DNA of 7,699 nt. Source: an uncultured Clostridia bacterium (GTDB taxonomy: Bacteria; Bacillota; Clostridia; HGM11514). Shown here in pieces: positions 1-5,342 of the stretch (the stretch's first letter is position 1; every line of letters begins with the position of its first letter). The translations under genes were made by a program, and so were the position numbers. The notes beneath the pieces were generated by a model. That model searched no databases. It had not been told where the DNA came from and worked only from the letters and a program-made list of their open reading frames with translations. The DNA lies in assembly GCA_902478725.1 (NCBI GenBank), contig CABSMD010000120.1:1-7699 (forward strand). Direction: 5' to 3'.

Positions 1-1565
1 AAGAGACAGGCCTGATACAGCACGGCGGACAGCCTCCGGTCGCCGCGGGCGAACACACCCTCTAAGCGGCTGGTCTTGGAATCGTGGTAGTTGTACTTGA
101 TGGCCTTGGCATGGATCGCCTCTCCCACCAGCCTCTGCTTGCGCTCGATCTCCTCTAAGGAATTCTGCGCCGCCCACTGGAACGGGGTAAACGGCTTCGG
201 GATAAAGGAGGATACTGACACCGTGATCCGTCCGCCCGGCTGGCGTTCCTGCCGGTCGATGGCGTAATACTGGTCGAGCGTACGGTGGGCCAGCTCTCCG
301 ATGCCGCGCACATCCGCGTCTTCCTCGAACGGCAGGCCAAGCATGAAATAGAGCTTAATGCTGCTCCAGCCGTTTGTAAATGCCATCCGCACCGATTCCA
401 TCAAATCCTCCTCGGAAATGTTTTTGTTGATCACATCCCGCATTCGCTGTGTTCCGGCCTCCGGCGCGAAGGTAAAGGAGGATTTGCGCTCCTTCTGCGC
501 CTTCTTGATCAGCTCCAGATGCACCGAATCCAGCCGCAGGGAGGGAAGCGCGATGTTGGTGCGGTTAGCTCCCGCGTGCTCGAGCAGGGTCTCGGTCAGC
601 TGCGGAAATTCCGAATAATCACCCGTGCTCAGCGAGGTGAGCGACAGCTCCTCATACCCGGTCGCCTCCATCAGCGCGTCGGCACAGTCGGTGAGCGTCT
701 TCGCGCTCTTTTCCCGCACGGGACGGTAGATCACCCCGGCCTGGCAGAACCGGCAGCCGTGGGTACAGCCCCGGAACACCTCCAGCATGATCCGGTCGTG
801 CACGATGTCGATGAACGGCACGATCATCTGTTTTGGGTAAAACACTCTGTCCAGATCGCGTATGATCCGTTTTTTGACCACCGGCGCCGCCTCGGGACAG
901 TTCGGCGTGACCGCAGCGACCGTCCCCGCGTCCTGATAGGAAACGTCGTAAAACCGCGGTACATACACCCCTTCGATTTGTGCCACCGCGCGCAAAAACG
1001 CCTCGCGCGGTGTACCGCTGCCCTTCCAGGCACGATAAGCCTCCATCACTTCGAGCATGACCTCCTCGCCCTCGCCGATCATGAAAAAGTCGATAAAATC
1101 GGCCAGCGGCTCCGGATTGAAGGCGCACGGCCCGCCGGCGCAGACGAAGGGTTGTCCGTCTTTTCTGTCCTTTGCCCAGAGTGGAATATGCCCCAAAGAG
1201 AGCATGTTGAGTACATTCGTGTAGCACATCTCATACTGCAGGGTAAACCCGACAAAATCAAACCGATCCAGCCCGTCCCCGCTTTCGAGGGCGGGGAGGG
1301 CCAGATTGTGTTCCAATAACTGCTGTTCAAAATCATCCCACGGCGCGAAGGCGCGCTCGCAGTAAATATCCGCCTGTTCGTTGAGCAGGTGGTATAGAAT
1401 CTTCATCCCCAGGTGGGACATTCCGATCTCATAGGTATCCGGAAAGCAGAACGCAAAGCGGATCTGCATCTTTTCCGGGTCCTTACTGACGCTGCCCCAC
1501 TCCCCGCCGGTATAGCGCGCTGGTTTTTGCACCTTTTTCAATATTTTGTCCATAATAGTGTCCAT
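1..1565 (-). CDS. TIGR03960-type radical SAM protein (3' end off the left edge)
   Basis: About 521 codons are present; the C-terminus lies beyond the window. Seen: an N-terminal part with KPARYTGGEWGSVSKDP (residues 14-30) and FPDTYEIGMSHLGMKILYHL (41-60), then the radical SAM 4Fe-4S motif CTHGCRFC, with cysteines C267, C271 and C274 in CxxxCxxC spacing. Further on are GLPFEE and SSFIPKPFTPFQW segments typical of the family. Known: TIGR03960 proteins are radical SAM enzymes of unknown reaction, usually beside or fused to the TIGR03936 (DUF2344) protein, and found near RNase G and rplU in Clostridia. The iron-sulfur cluster should cleave S-adenosylmethionine to a radical; the substrate is unknown. 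Start: an in-frame TAG at 1569-1571 limits the ORF, and ATG 1565 has GGAG seven bases upstream, whereas ATG 1553 has no such site. The start overlaps the SpoIVFB-like ORF by 83 bases. It is probably co-transcribed with the two upstream genes. The family call is firm; the reaction is not known. Confidence 0.9.
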   Translation of the reverse strand, partial: MDTIMDKILKKVQKPARYTGGEWGSVSKDPEKMQIRFAFCFPDTYEIGMSHLGMKILYHLLNEQADIYCERAFAPWDDFEQQLLEHNLALPALESGDGLDRFDFVGFTLQYEMCYTNVLNMLSLGHIPLWAKDRKDGQPFVCAGGPCAFNPEPLADFIDFFMIGEGEEVMLEVMEAYRAWKGSGTPREAFLRAVAQIEGVYVPRFYDVSYQDAGTVAAVTPNCPEAAPVVKKRIIRDLDRVFYPKQMIVPFIDIVHDRIMLEVFRGCTHGCRFCQAGVIYRPVREKSAKTLTDCADALMEATGYEELSLTSLSTGDYSEFPQLTETLLEHAGANRTNIALPSLRLDSVHLELIKKAQKERKSSFTFAPEAGTQRMRDVINKNISEEDLMESVRMAFTNGWSSIKLYFMLGLPFEEDADVRGIGELAHRTLDQYYAIDRQERQPGGRITVSVSSFIPKPFTPFQWAAQNSLEEIERKQRLVGEAIHAKAIKYNYHDSKTSRLEGVFARGDRRLSAVLYQACL

Positions 1566-2436
1566 TTCCTAACTCCGTTTCTCTTTGGCATGTCCCCGCA
1601 CCGTAATACAGCATCAGGTCGATCACCTGCTTTTCGGTAAGGGTGGTTTTGATCTTCATGTCGTGGTCGAGCACGTTGACCACGCACACCTTCCTTTGGG
1701 AAAAGCACCGCAGCAGGCGGCGCAGCGGGACGGTATCCTCGATTGCGACAACCTTGACCGGATACACCCCGGCCTTGCTCTTTTTTTGCTTGTAATCCAG
1801 CATGTGCTGCATCATCACCAGCCGTTCGTAGCCGTTGTCCGCCCAAAGCTGGTAGGCCAAAAAGGTGGCGAGCAGCAACAAGGAAAGATTAAAATGAGTG
1901 ACATATACCACCCATGCTCCCGCAAGGGTGAGCAAAGCCACCAAGCATTTGGATAATTTTACAGATATATTATATCCTATTATACTGCCAAATACCAGTG
2001 AAAGCAAGAGGTAACTTACCCGCCCGCCGTCAAGCGACTGGACGGGCAGCAGATTAAAAAGGCCCAGTGACAGGTTGGCGCTAAATAAAAACAGGTAAAC
2101 GTTGCCTGGAATATACGTTCGACAGACGTACAATATGCCCGCGAACAGAAAATTCCCCAGCGGGCCGGACAGCGAAACAAGCAGTTGATCCGCCGTGCCG
2201 CGAATTCTGTCCTGGCGCAGGCGGATCGCGATGCCGAACGGCATCACGCTGATGTATTGGATTCCGATCCCACGCGAAACAGCCGCCGCGACGTGGGCAA
2301 ACTCATGCACCGCCAGGCAGGCATATACCATTAAAATCTGAAAAATCGTATGGGTAAAATACCCTAATAATAATAACAGAAAAAAGGTGAAATGTATACG
2401 GAAAAATGTTTTTGTTTTTTTCAAAGCCCCGTCCAT
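1483..2436 (-). CDS. spoIVFB: M50 site-2-type intramembrane metalloprotease, SpoIVFB-like
   Basis: 317 residues as read. Hydrophobic segments lie around residues 15-43, 85-105 and 112-132, with more between about 145 and 195. The zinc motif HEFAH is at 44-48 and the second catalytic motif NLLPVQSLDGGR at 128-139, supplying the aspartate ligand D136. A soluble C-terminal part (about 225-288) resembles a CBS domain. Known: SpoIVFB in the mother cell cleaves pro-sigma-K within the membrane of the forespore and is held inactive by SpoIVFA. Here it follows the SpoIVFA-like gene by 46 bases, the B. subtilis order, which supports the assignment. ATG 2436 has only a weak upstream GGATTGG, so translation may depend on the preceding gene. 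Odd: the last 30 or so residues lie in an overlap with the radical SAM gene and do not look like family sequence. A one-base shift near 1592 would give a 288-codon protein ending at TAG 1571-1569. It could instead be a non-sporulation M50 protease of the same family, but context argues against that. Confidence 0.88.
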   Translation of the reverse strand: MDGALKKTKTFFRIHFTFFLLLLLGYFTHTIFQILMVYACLAVHEFAHVAAAVSRGIGIQYISVMPFGIAIRLRQDRIRGTADQLLVSLSGPLGNFLFAGILYVCRTYIPGNVYLFLFSANLSLGLFNLLPVQSLDGGRVSYLLLSLVFGSIIGYNISVKLSKCLVALLTLAGAWVVYVTHFNLSLLLLATFLAYQLWADNGYERLVMMQHMLDYKQKKSKAGVYPVKVVAIEDTVPLRRLLRCFSQRKVCVVNVLDHDMKIKTTLTEKQVIDLMLYYGAGTCQRETELGNGHYYGQNIEKGAKTSALYRRGVGQRQ

Positions 2437-2482
2437 CCAATCCGGCGTACGCAGGCGCCCATGCTGTTACCATCTCGGCGCG

Positions 2483-3286
2483 CTAAGCCTGTTTTTGTTC
2501 AAATGACATCAGGGAGTTCGGGTCGATGTAGTTCCCCTCGGTGTCGATGATCTCAAAATGCAGGTGTGGGCCGGTGCTCCGTCCGGTGCTGCCGGCCAGG
2601 GCGATCTGCTGCCCGGCGGTTACCTGGTCGCCCTCGGCGGCCAACAGGGTGTCGCAGTGCCCGTACAAGGTAACATAGCCGTTGGAGTGGCGGATTTTCA
2701 CGGCGTTGCCGTACCCGCCCAATTGCCCGGAAAAAATAACCTCGCCGTCAGACGAGGCTACGATCGGCGCAAGGTTATCCGCCGCGATGTCGACGCCGGT
2801 ATGGAACCGTTCGTCGTTTTCCAACGGGTCGGGCCGGTCGCCGTAGTTAGAGGTAATGATCCCTATGAGGGGCGGCAGGAAGGTGTCCGTCTGGTTTTTG
2901 GCCACTGCCACCGCCGCCTCCGGATCCTCCGCCGCCGACGGCGCGCTTTGCGGCTGCGCCGTCGGTGCGGGGCTTTCTGCCGGCGTCTGCTGTTCTACCT
3001 GCAGCTCCGGCGACAGGTAGTTCCAGACCGGAGCCAGGTACTCGTTCTGTTTGACAAAGGCCTCCACCTTCGGGAGAAGCATTTCCACATCGGTGTCCTG
3101 CCGAAGCAGTAGGGAAAGCTGTTCCCGTTCGGCGGCCAGCACGCCCCCATAGCGCGCCGCGATGCAAACACAGAGTACCATGATACTGACCACCAGCTGA
3201 ATCACCGTTTTCTCGATAAAGGTATCTTTTGTCCTGCTTTTGGTTTTCATTGGTCTGGTTCTGGTACGTCTGACGGTTGCGTCCAT
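2483..3286 (-). CDS. spoIVFA: Membrane-anchored LytM/M23 protein, SpoIVFA-like
   Basis: 267 residues. A basic N-terminus (1-25) is followed by one membrane segment (about 28-52), a region of about 60-95, a Pro/Ala/Ser/Gln-rich linker (about 98-130) and a LytM/M23 domain (about 135-260). The zinc-peptidase residues are all visible: H162 and D166 in FHTGVD, H210 in LYGH, and HLH at 241-243. Known: in B. subtilis SpoIVFA anchors and inhibits SpoIVFB and is cleaved by SpoIVB and CtpB. The size and position directly before the SpoIVFB-like gene match. Inference: with a full ligand set it might also hydrolyse peptidoglycan, or the residues may only be retained for folding. Start ATG 3286 has AGGAGG eight bases upstream (3295-3300). 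A sigma-E-like promoter lies just before it. It could be annotated simply as an M23 peptidase; the operon position is the reason for the spo name. Confidence 0.82.
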   Translation of the reverse strand: MDATVRRTRTRPMKTKSRTKDTFIEKTVIQLVVSIMVLCVCIAARYGGVLAAEREQLSLLLRQDTDVEMLLPKVEAFVKQNEYLAPVWNYLSPELQVEQQTPAESPAPTAQPQSAPSAAEDPEAAVAVAKNQTDTFLPPLIGIITSNYGDRPDPLENDERFHTGVDIAADNLAPIVASSDGEVIFSGQLGGYGNAVKIRHSNGYVTLYGHCDTLLAAEGDQVTAGQQIALAGSTGRSTGPHLHFEIIDTEGNYIDPNSLMSFEQKQA

Positions 3287-3294
3287 ATATCAAG

Positions 3295-3300
3295 CCTCCT
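3295..3300 (-). promoter_or_regulatory. Ribosome-binding site of the SpoIVFA-like gene
   Basis: AGGAGG on the minus strand, eight bases before ATG 3286. It fixes this start over the in-frame methionine 13. If the sigma-E-like promoter at 3309-3337 is used, the leader would be only about 15-20 bases, so this site lies almost at the 5' end of the mRNA. Confidence 0.8.
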
Positions 3301-3308
3301 CCCTACCA

Positions 3309-3337
3309 TGTATATGAGGGGTTGGACAATAATATGC
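3309..3337 (-). promoter_or_regulatory. Candidate sigma-E (mother-cell) promoter of the spoIVFA-spoIVFB operon
   Basis: On the minus strand, GCATATT (3337-3331) fits the sigma-E -35 consensus kmATATT at every position. After a 14-base gap, CATATACA (3316-3309) matches CATACAhT at six of eight positions. The consensus is from B. subtilis and quoted from memory. The site sits between the methyltransferase terminator and the spoIVFA ribosome-binding site, where the operon promoter must be. The B. subtilis spoIVF operon is also sigma-E controlled. No convincing sigma-A promoter is seen in the same gap. Not experimentally shown here. Confidence 0.6.
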
Positions 3338-3361
3338 CGTGGAAAAGCCCGCTTTTGGCGC

Positions 3362-3392
3362 AAAAAAAGGGACGCTTATGGGCAAGCGTCCC
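3362..3392 (-). terminator. Rho-independent terminator of the methyltransferase gene
   Basis: A perfect nine-base-pair stem (GGGACGCTT, 3369-3377, with AAGCGTCCC, 3384-3392) encloses a six-base loop. Read on the minus strand it is followed by seven T residues (3368-3362). It lies 11 bases after the methyltransferase stop codon and insulates the spoIVF promoter downstream. Confidence 0.92.
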
Positions 3393-3403
3393 CCGGTATT
3401 CCC

Positions 3404-4219
3404 CTATTTTGTCGCCACGGCGCAGATGGCGTCGCCTTCCTTGCCGTAAGGCTTTCCCGCAATATCGTCAAACAGCTCAAAGCGGTCAAACCCCGCACCG
3501 CGAAGCTCACCGGCCAGCGATTCTTCGGTAAAGCAATGCTCCCAGATGTTGTAGCATTCCACCTTTGTATCTGTCGCCACGACTGTCTGATCCAAAACCG
3601 TATTATCCTCATCATAGCGGTAAAACGAATGGAGGCAAAGGTGCGCACCCGCGTCCCAAAACCCGCCGTCCGGACAATATTCCCAGTTTTTCTGTTCCCC
3701 CCTGCCCGCGTGCCGCGCGGGGGTAAACACGTCAAACACAAATTTGCCGCCGGGGCGCAGGGCGCGGTAAACCCTATCCAGCAGCGCAGCTCTGTCCTGG
3801 GTGGACAAAACCCCGAAATCGCAATAAATCAGGGTCACCACGTCAAACCGGCAATCGTATGTAAGCGACAGATAATCCTGATGGATGTAGGCAATGCCGT
3901 CCCCCTCCGCCTTGGCATACTCGATGGAACGCTGTGAAAAATCCACACCCGTTACCTGGTAGCCTGCTCCGTGAAACCGCCTGGCATACAGCCCCGGCCC
4001 GCAGCCCAGATCAAGAAGCGCCGGGTACCGCGCCGGCGGGGCCATCGAGGCGATCCACCCGACGGAACGGTCCATAAAAGCGGGGGTTCGGCTCGCGGCG
4101 TCTGAAGCAGGATCGAGGTGCGCTTGCAGCAACGCCTTTGCTATATGCCCATCGGCCCAAAACTGGCTTGTACCCGGTGCATACAGGGCCGGCCTGCCTA
4201 AAAAACGTTCCAGAAACAT
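3404..4219 (-). CDS. Class I SAM-dependent methyltransferase
   Basis: 271 residues from the chosen start. Seen: glycine-rich motif I LDLGCGPG at 69-76 for S-adenosylmethionine, VDFSQRSIEYAKA (92-104) with the acidic residue that normally binds the ribose hydroxyls, FDVVTLIYCDFGVL (125-138) as motif II, and LRPGGKFVFDVFTP (154-167) as motif III. The C-terminal half, with many aromatic residues, probably makes the substrate pocket. The fold is a Methyltransf_11/25-type Rossmann domain, cytoplasmic; the substrate cannot be read from sequence. The ORF extends to an ATG at 4291, but that codon lies inside the terminator of the gene upstream and has no ribosome-binding site. ATG 4219 has GGAGGG nine bases upstream and is preferred. 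No clear promoter lies between that terminator and the start, so expression may come from read-through of the pspC-like transcript. Confidence 0.88.
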   Translation of the reverse strand: MFLERFLGRPALYAPGTSQFWADGHIAKALLQAHLDPASDAASRTPAFMDRSVGWIASMAPPARYPALLDLGCGPGLYARRFHGAGYQVTGVDFSQRSIEYAKAEGDGIAYIHQDYLSLTYDCRFDVVTLIYCDFGVLSTQDRAALLDRVYRALRPGGKFVFDVFTPARHAGRGEQKNWEYCPDGGFWDAGAHLCLHSFYRYDEDNTVLDQTVVATDTKVECYNIWEHCFTEESLAGELRGAGFDRFELFDDIAGKPYGKEGDAICAVATK

Positions 4220-4253
4220 AAGGTTAATCCCTCCGTTTGATTGCCGCAAAAGA

Positions 4254-4289
4254 AAAAACAAAAAGGCGGAATGCATGATACATTCCGCC
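4254..4289 (-). terminator. Rho-independent terminator of the PspC-domain gene
   Basis: A perfect nine-base-pair stem (GGCGGAATG, 4265-4273, with CATTCCGCC, 4281-4289) has a seven-base loop. On the minus strand it is followed by a T-rich run, TTTTTGTTTTTT. It is about 20 bases past the PspC-gene stop codon. On the plus strand there is no T tract, so it works in one direction only. Confidence 0.88.
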
Positions 4290-4310
4290 AAAAGCCGCTA
4301 TCCTTCGCGA

Positions 4311-4520
4311 CTATTCTATAATGTCCACTTCGCTTTTGTTCGGCAGAATGAACCCGGCCGCAAAATACACCACCAAACCAACCCATAAGGCGGTCACCAG
4401 CGTAACAACCACCCAAATCAACCGGATCAGGCTGGGGTCGATATTAAAATACTCTGCAATGCCGCCGCACACGCCCAACAGCTTCCTGCCCTTTTCGATC
4501 CTGTAAAGCTTTCTGGTCAT
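4311..4520 (-). CDS. Small PspC-domain membrane protein
   Basis: 69 residues, nearly all one PspC domain. It begins KLYRIEKGRKLLGVCGGIAEYFNIDP, the family hallmark with the GVCGGIAEYF core (about 16-25). One hydrophobic membrane helix follows (about 34-58) ending in FILPNK, and then an acidic tail. Known: the PspC domain is found in envelope-stress proteins and in many small Firmicute membrane proteins of unclear role. The name comes from the phage-shock system, but no other psp gene is near. A GTG at 4553 would add 11 residues; ATG 4520 is preferred because GAGGAG lies nine bases upstream and the domain starts right after it. It has its own promoter (4568-4596) and terminator (4254-4289), so it is probably monocistronic, with possible leakage into the methyltransferase gene. 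Confidence 0.9.
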   Translation of the reverse strand: MTRKLYRIEKGRKLLGVCGGIAEYFNIDPSLIRLIWVVVTLVTALWVGLVVYFAAGFILPNKSEVDIIE

Positions 4521-4567
4521 ACCACACGACTCCTCTCCGCCATTTACAGTCACTCACTTACGCTTAC

Positions 4568-4596
4568 AGTATAACACAACCGCGTCCGGTTTGCAA
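4568..4596 (-). promoter_or_regulatory. Sigma-A promoter of the PspC-domain gene
   Basis: On the minus strand, TTGCAA (4596-4591), a 17-base spacer and TATACT (4573-4568), with an upstream TG one base before the -10 (extended -10). The direct repeat ACTGTAA overlaps the -10 and recurs 20 bases downstream (4564-4570 and 4544-4550). Confidence 0.75.
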
Positions 4597-4604
4597 ATAA
4601 AATT

Positions 4605-4829
4605 CTAACCAGCGGAATCAAGATAGTTGCGTATCTCCTCATAACTTGAAAACTGCAGCTCTTTTCCGAACATGTAGGAGAGTGTATAGTTACAGTCCTC
4701 TAAAGAATAGTCCTCAAATGGAAAATCGCGCAGCATACCTTTATAGAGGGATAAGTGGCTGTCCTGGCGCAGATCGGATATGAAACAATGCAACTGACCC
4801 GCAATAGCGTCCGGCAGATCGGATTTCAT
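4605..4829 (-). CDS. Uncharacterised 74-residue protein divergent from the XRE regulator
   Basis: I do not recognise this family. The protein is soluble in appearance: no signal peptide and no membrane helix. It is acidic overall, with two cysteines (C15 and C46) and several aromatic residues (FPFEDYSLEDCNYTLSYMF around 36-54). The C-terminal part (SYEEIRNYLDSAG) looks helical. It is a real gene by its signals: GGAGG eight bases before ATG 4829, and a near-consensus promoter (4854-4882) that is the strongest in the window. It is transcribed away from the XRE-family gene, with 136 bases between the two starts, so it may be that regulator's target or partner. No hairpin terminator follows; its stop is only a few bases before the pspC-like promoter, so read-through into that gene is possible. 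Confidence 0.75.
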   Translation of the reverse strand: MKSDLPDAIAGQLHCFISDLRQDSHLSLYKGMLRDFPFEDYSLEDCNYTLSYMFGKELQFSSYEEIRNYLDSAG

Positions 4830-4853
4830 AAGCGCATCCTCCTTACTACTCTT

Positions 4854-4882
4854 ATTTTATCATCATTCTACCCACGTGTCAA
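4854..4882 (-). promoter_or_regulatory. Strong sigma-A promoter of the 74-residue gene
   Basis: On the minus strand, a perfect -35 TTGACA (4882-4877), a 17-base spacer and TAAAAT (4859-4854), preceded by TG one base upstream (extended -10). One arm of an inverted repeat (ATTCTAC, 4865-4871) lies inside the spacer, a place where a bound repressor would block polymerase. Confidence 0.85.
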
Positions 4883-4906
4883 CCTAGAGTAGATGATATG
4901 TAGAAT
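4865..4906. promoter_or_regulatory. Possible operator: spaced inverted repeat in the divergent gap
   Basis: ATTCTAC (4865-4871) and GTAGAAT (4900-4906) form a perfect seven-base inverted repeat with centres 35 bases apart. A related GTAGATGAT at 4889-4897 resembles the reverse complement of ATCATTCTAC with one base missing. These lie between the XRE-family gene and the divergent 74-residue gene, and one arm is inside that gene's promoter. Binding by the XRE protein is an inference from position only. Confidence 0.4.
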
Positions 4907-4965
4907 AAATTTCCTCTTGGTGGATAAGTATATATTACAATTATGGCAGGAGGAGGATGTTGCCG

Positions 4966-5262
4966 ATGGTTTACGATTTCGGGTACCGGCTGCGTGACCT
5001 GAGAAAGAGCAAGCATATGACTCAGGAGCAGGTGGCACGGCGTTTGAACCTGTCCAAAACATCGATCAGCGCTTATGAAAATAATCTTAAAACGCCGTCG
5101 CTCGACGTACTGATTGAGCTTTCGATCCTGTACCATGTCACGTCTGACTATATTCTGGGGCTTGATAACCGCAAGATGCTCCATGTCGACGGACTGACAT
5201 CCCGGCAGCAGGAACTGCTTGGCGGCCTGGCAGAAGAATTCAGGGCACGCAACGCAAAGTAG
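4966..5262 (+). CDS. XRE-family helix-turn-helix transcriptional regulator
   Basis: 98 residues. An HTH_3/Cro-CI DNA-binding domain covers about residues 5-66: MTQEQVARRLNLSKTSISAY (18-37) is the helix-turn-helix, followed by LKTPSLDVLIELSILYHVTSDYILGL (41-66), the usual closing helices. The rest (67-98) is a short charged tail (LTSRQQELLGGLAEEFRARN), perhaps for dimerisation; there is no sensor domain. An ATG at 4957 in the same frame directly abuts the AGGAGGAGG sequence, too close to be used, so ATG 4966, nine bases after it, is the likely start. It is the only plus-strand gene here. Its own promoter is not clear: TAGAAT (4901-4906) and TACAAT (4936-4941) are possible -10 elements without good -35 partners. 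It could repress itself and the divergent gene. Confidence 0.9.
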   Translation: MVYDFGYRLRDLRKSKHMTQEQVARRLNLSKTSISAYENNLKTPSLDVLIELSILYHVTSDYILGLDNRKMLHVDGLTSRQQELLGGLAEEFRARNAK

Positions 5263-5300
5263 CAGTACTTATTATTTGCAAAAAGCAGATGGATATACCA

Positions 5301-5332
5301 AAAAAACAGCGTCCGGCCGACGCTGTTTTTTA
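5301..5332. terminator. Bidirectional terminator between the XRE gene and the GH78-like gene
   Basis: ACAGCGTC (5307-5314) pairs with GACGCTGT (5320-5327) around a five-base loop. It is flanked by a run of A on the left (5301-5307) and of T on the right (5327-5332), so each strand reads a GC-rich stem followed by U. It lies between two converging genes (stops at 5262 and 5343) and can end both transcripts. Confidence 0.92.
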
Positions 5333-5342
5333 GCATACTTTT

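Noticed and set aside
285..1319. Long plus-strand ORF of 344 codons
   Set aside because: It lies wholly antisense to the radical SAM gene, whose CxxxCxxC motif and family segments are clear. The ORF has no recognisable domain or good ribosome-binding site and is explained by GC-rich codon bias.
2437..2482. Alternative starts for the SpoIVFB-like gene in the gap after the SpoIVFA-like gene
   Set aside because: Both upstream ATG codons (in GAGATGG and GCATGGG) are out of frame with the protease, so ATG 2436 stands despite its weak ribosome-binding site.
2558..3112. Plus-strand ORF of 184 codons
   Set aside because: Antisense to the SpoIVFA-like gene; its composition reflects the other strand's Pro/Ala-rich linker.
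4868..5184. Minus-strand ORFs of 64 and 101 codons across the divergent gap and XRE gene
   Set aside because: They overlap the XRE gene in antisense and the promoter region, and show no family motifs.
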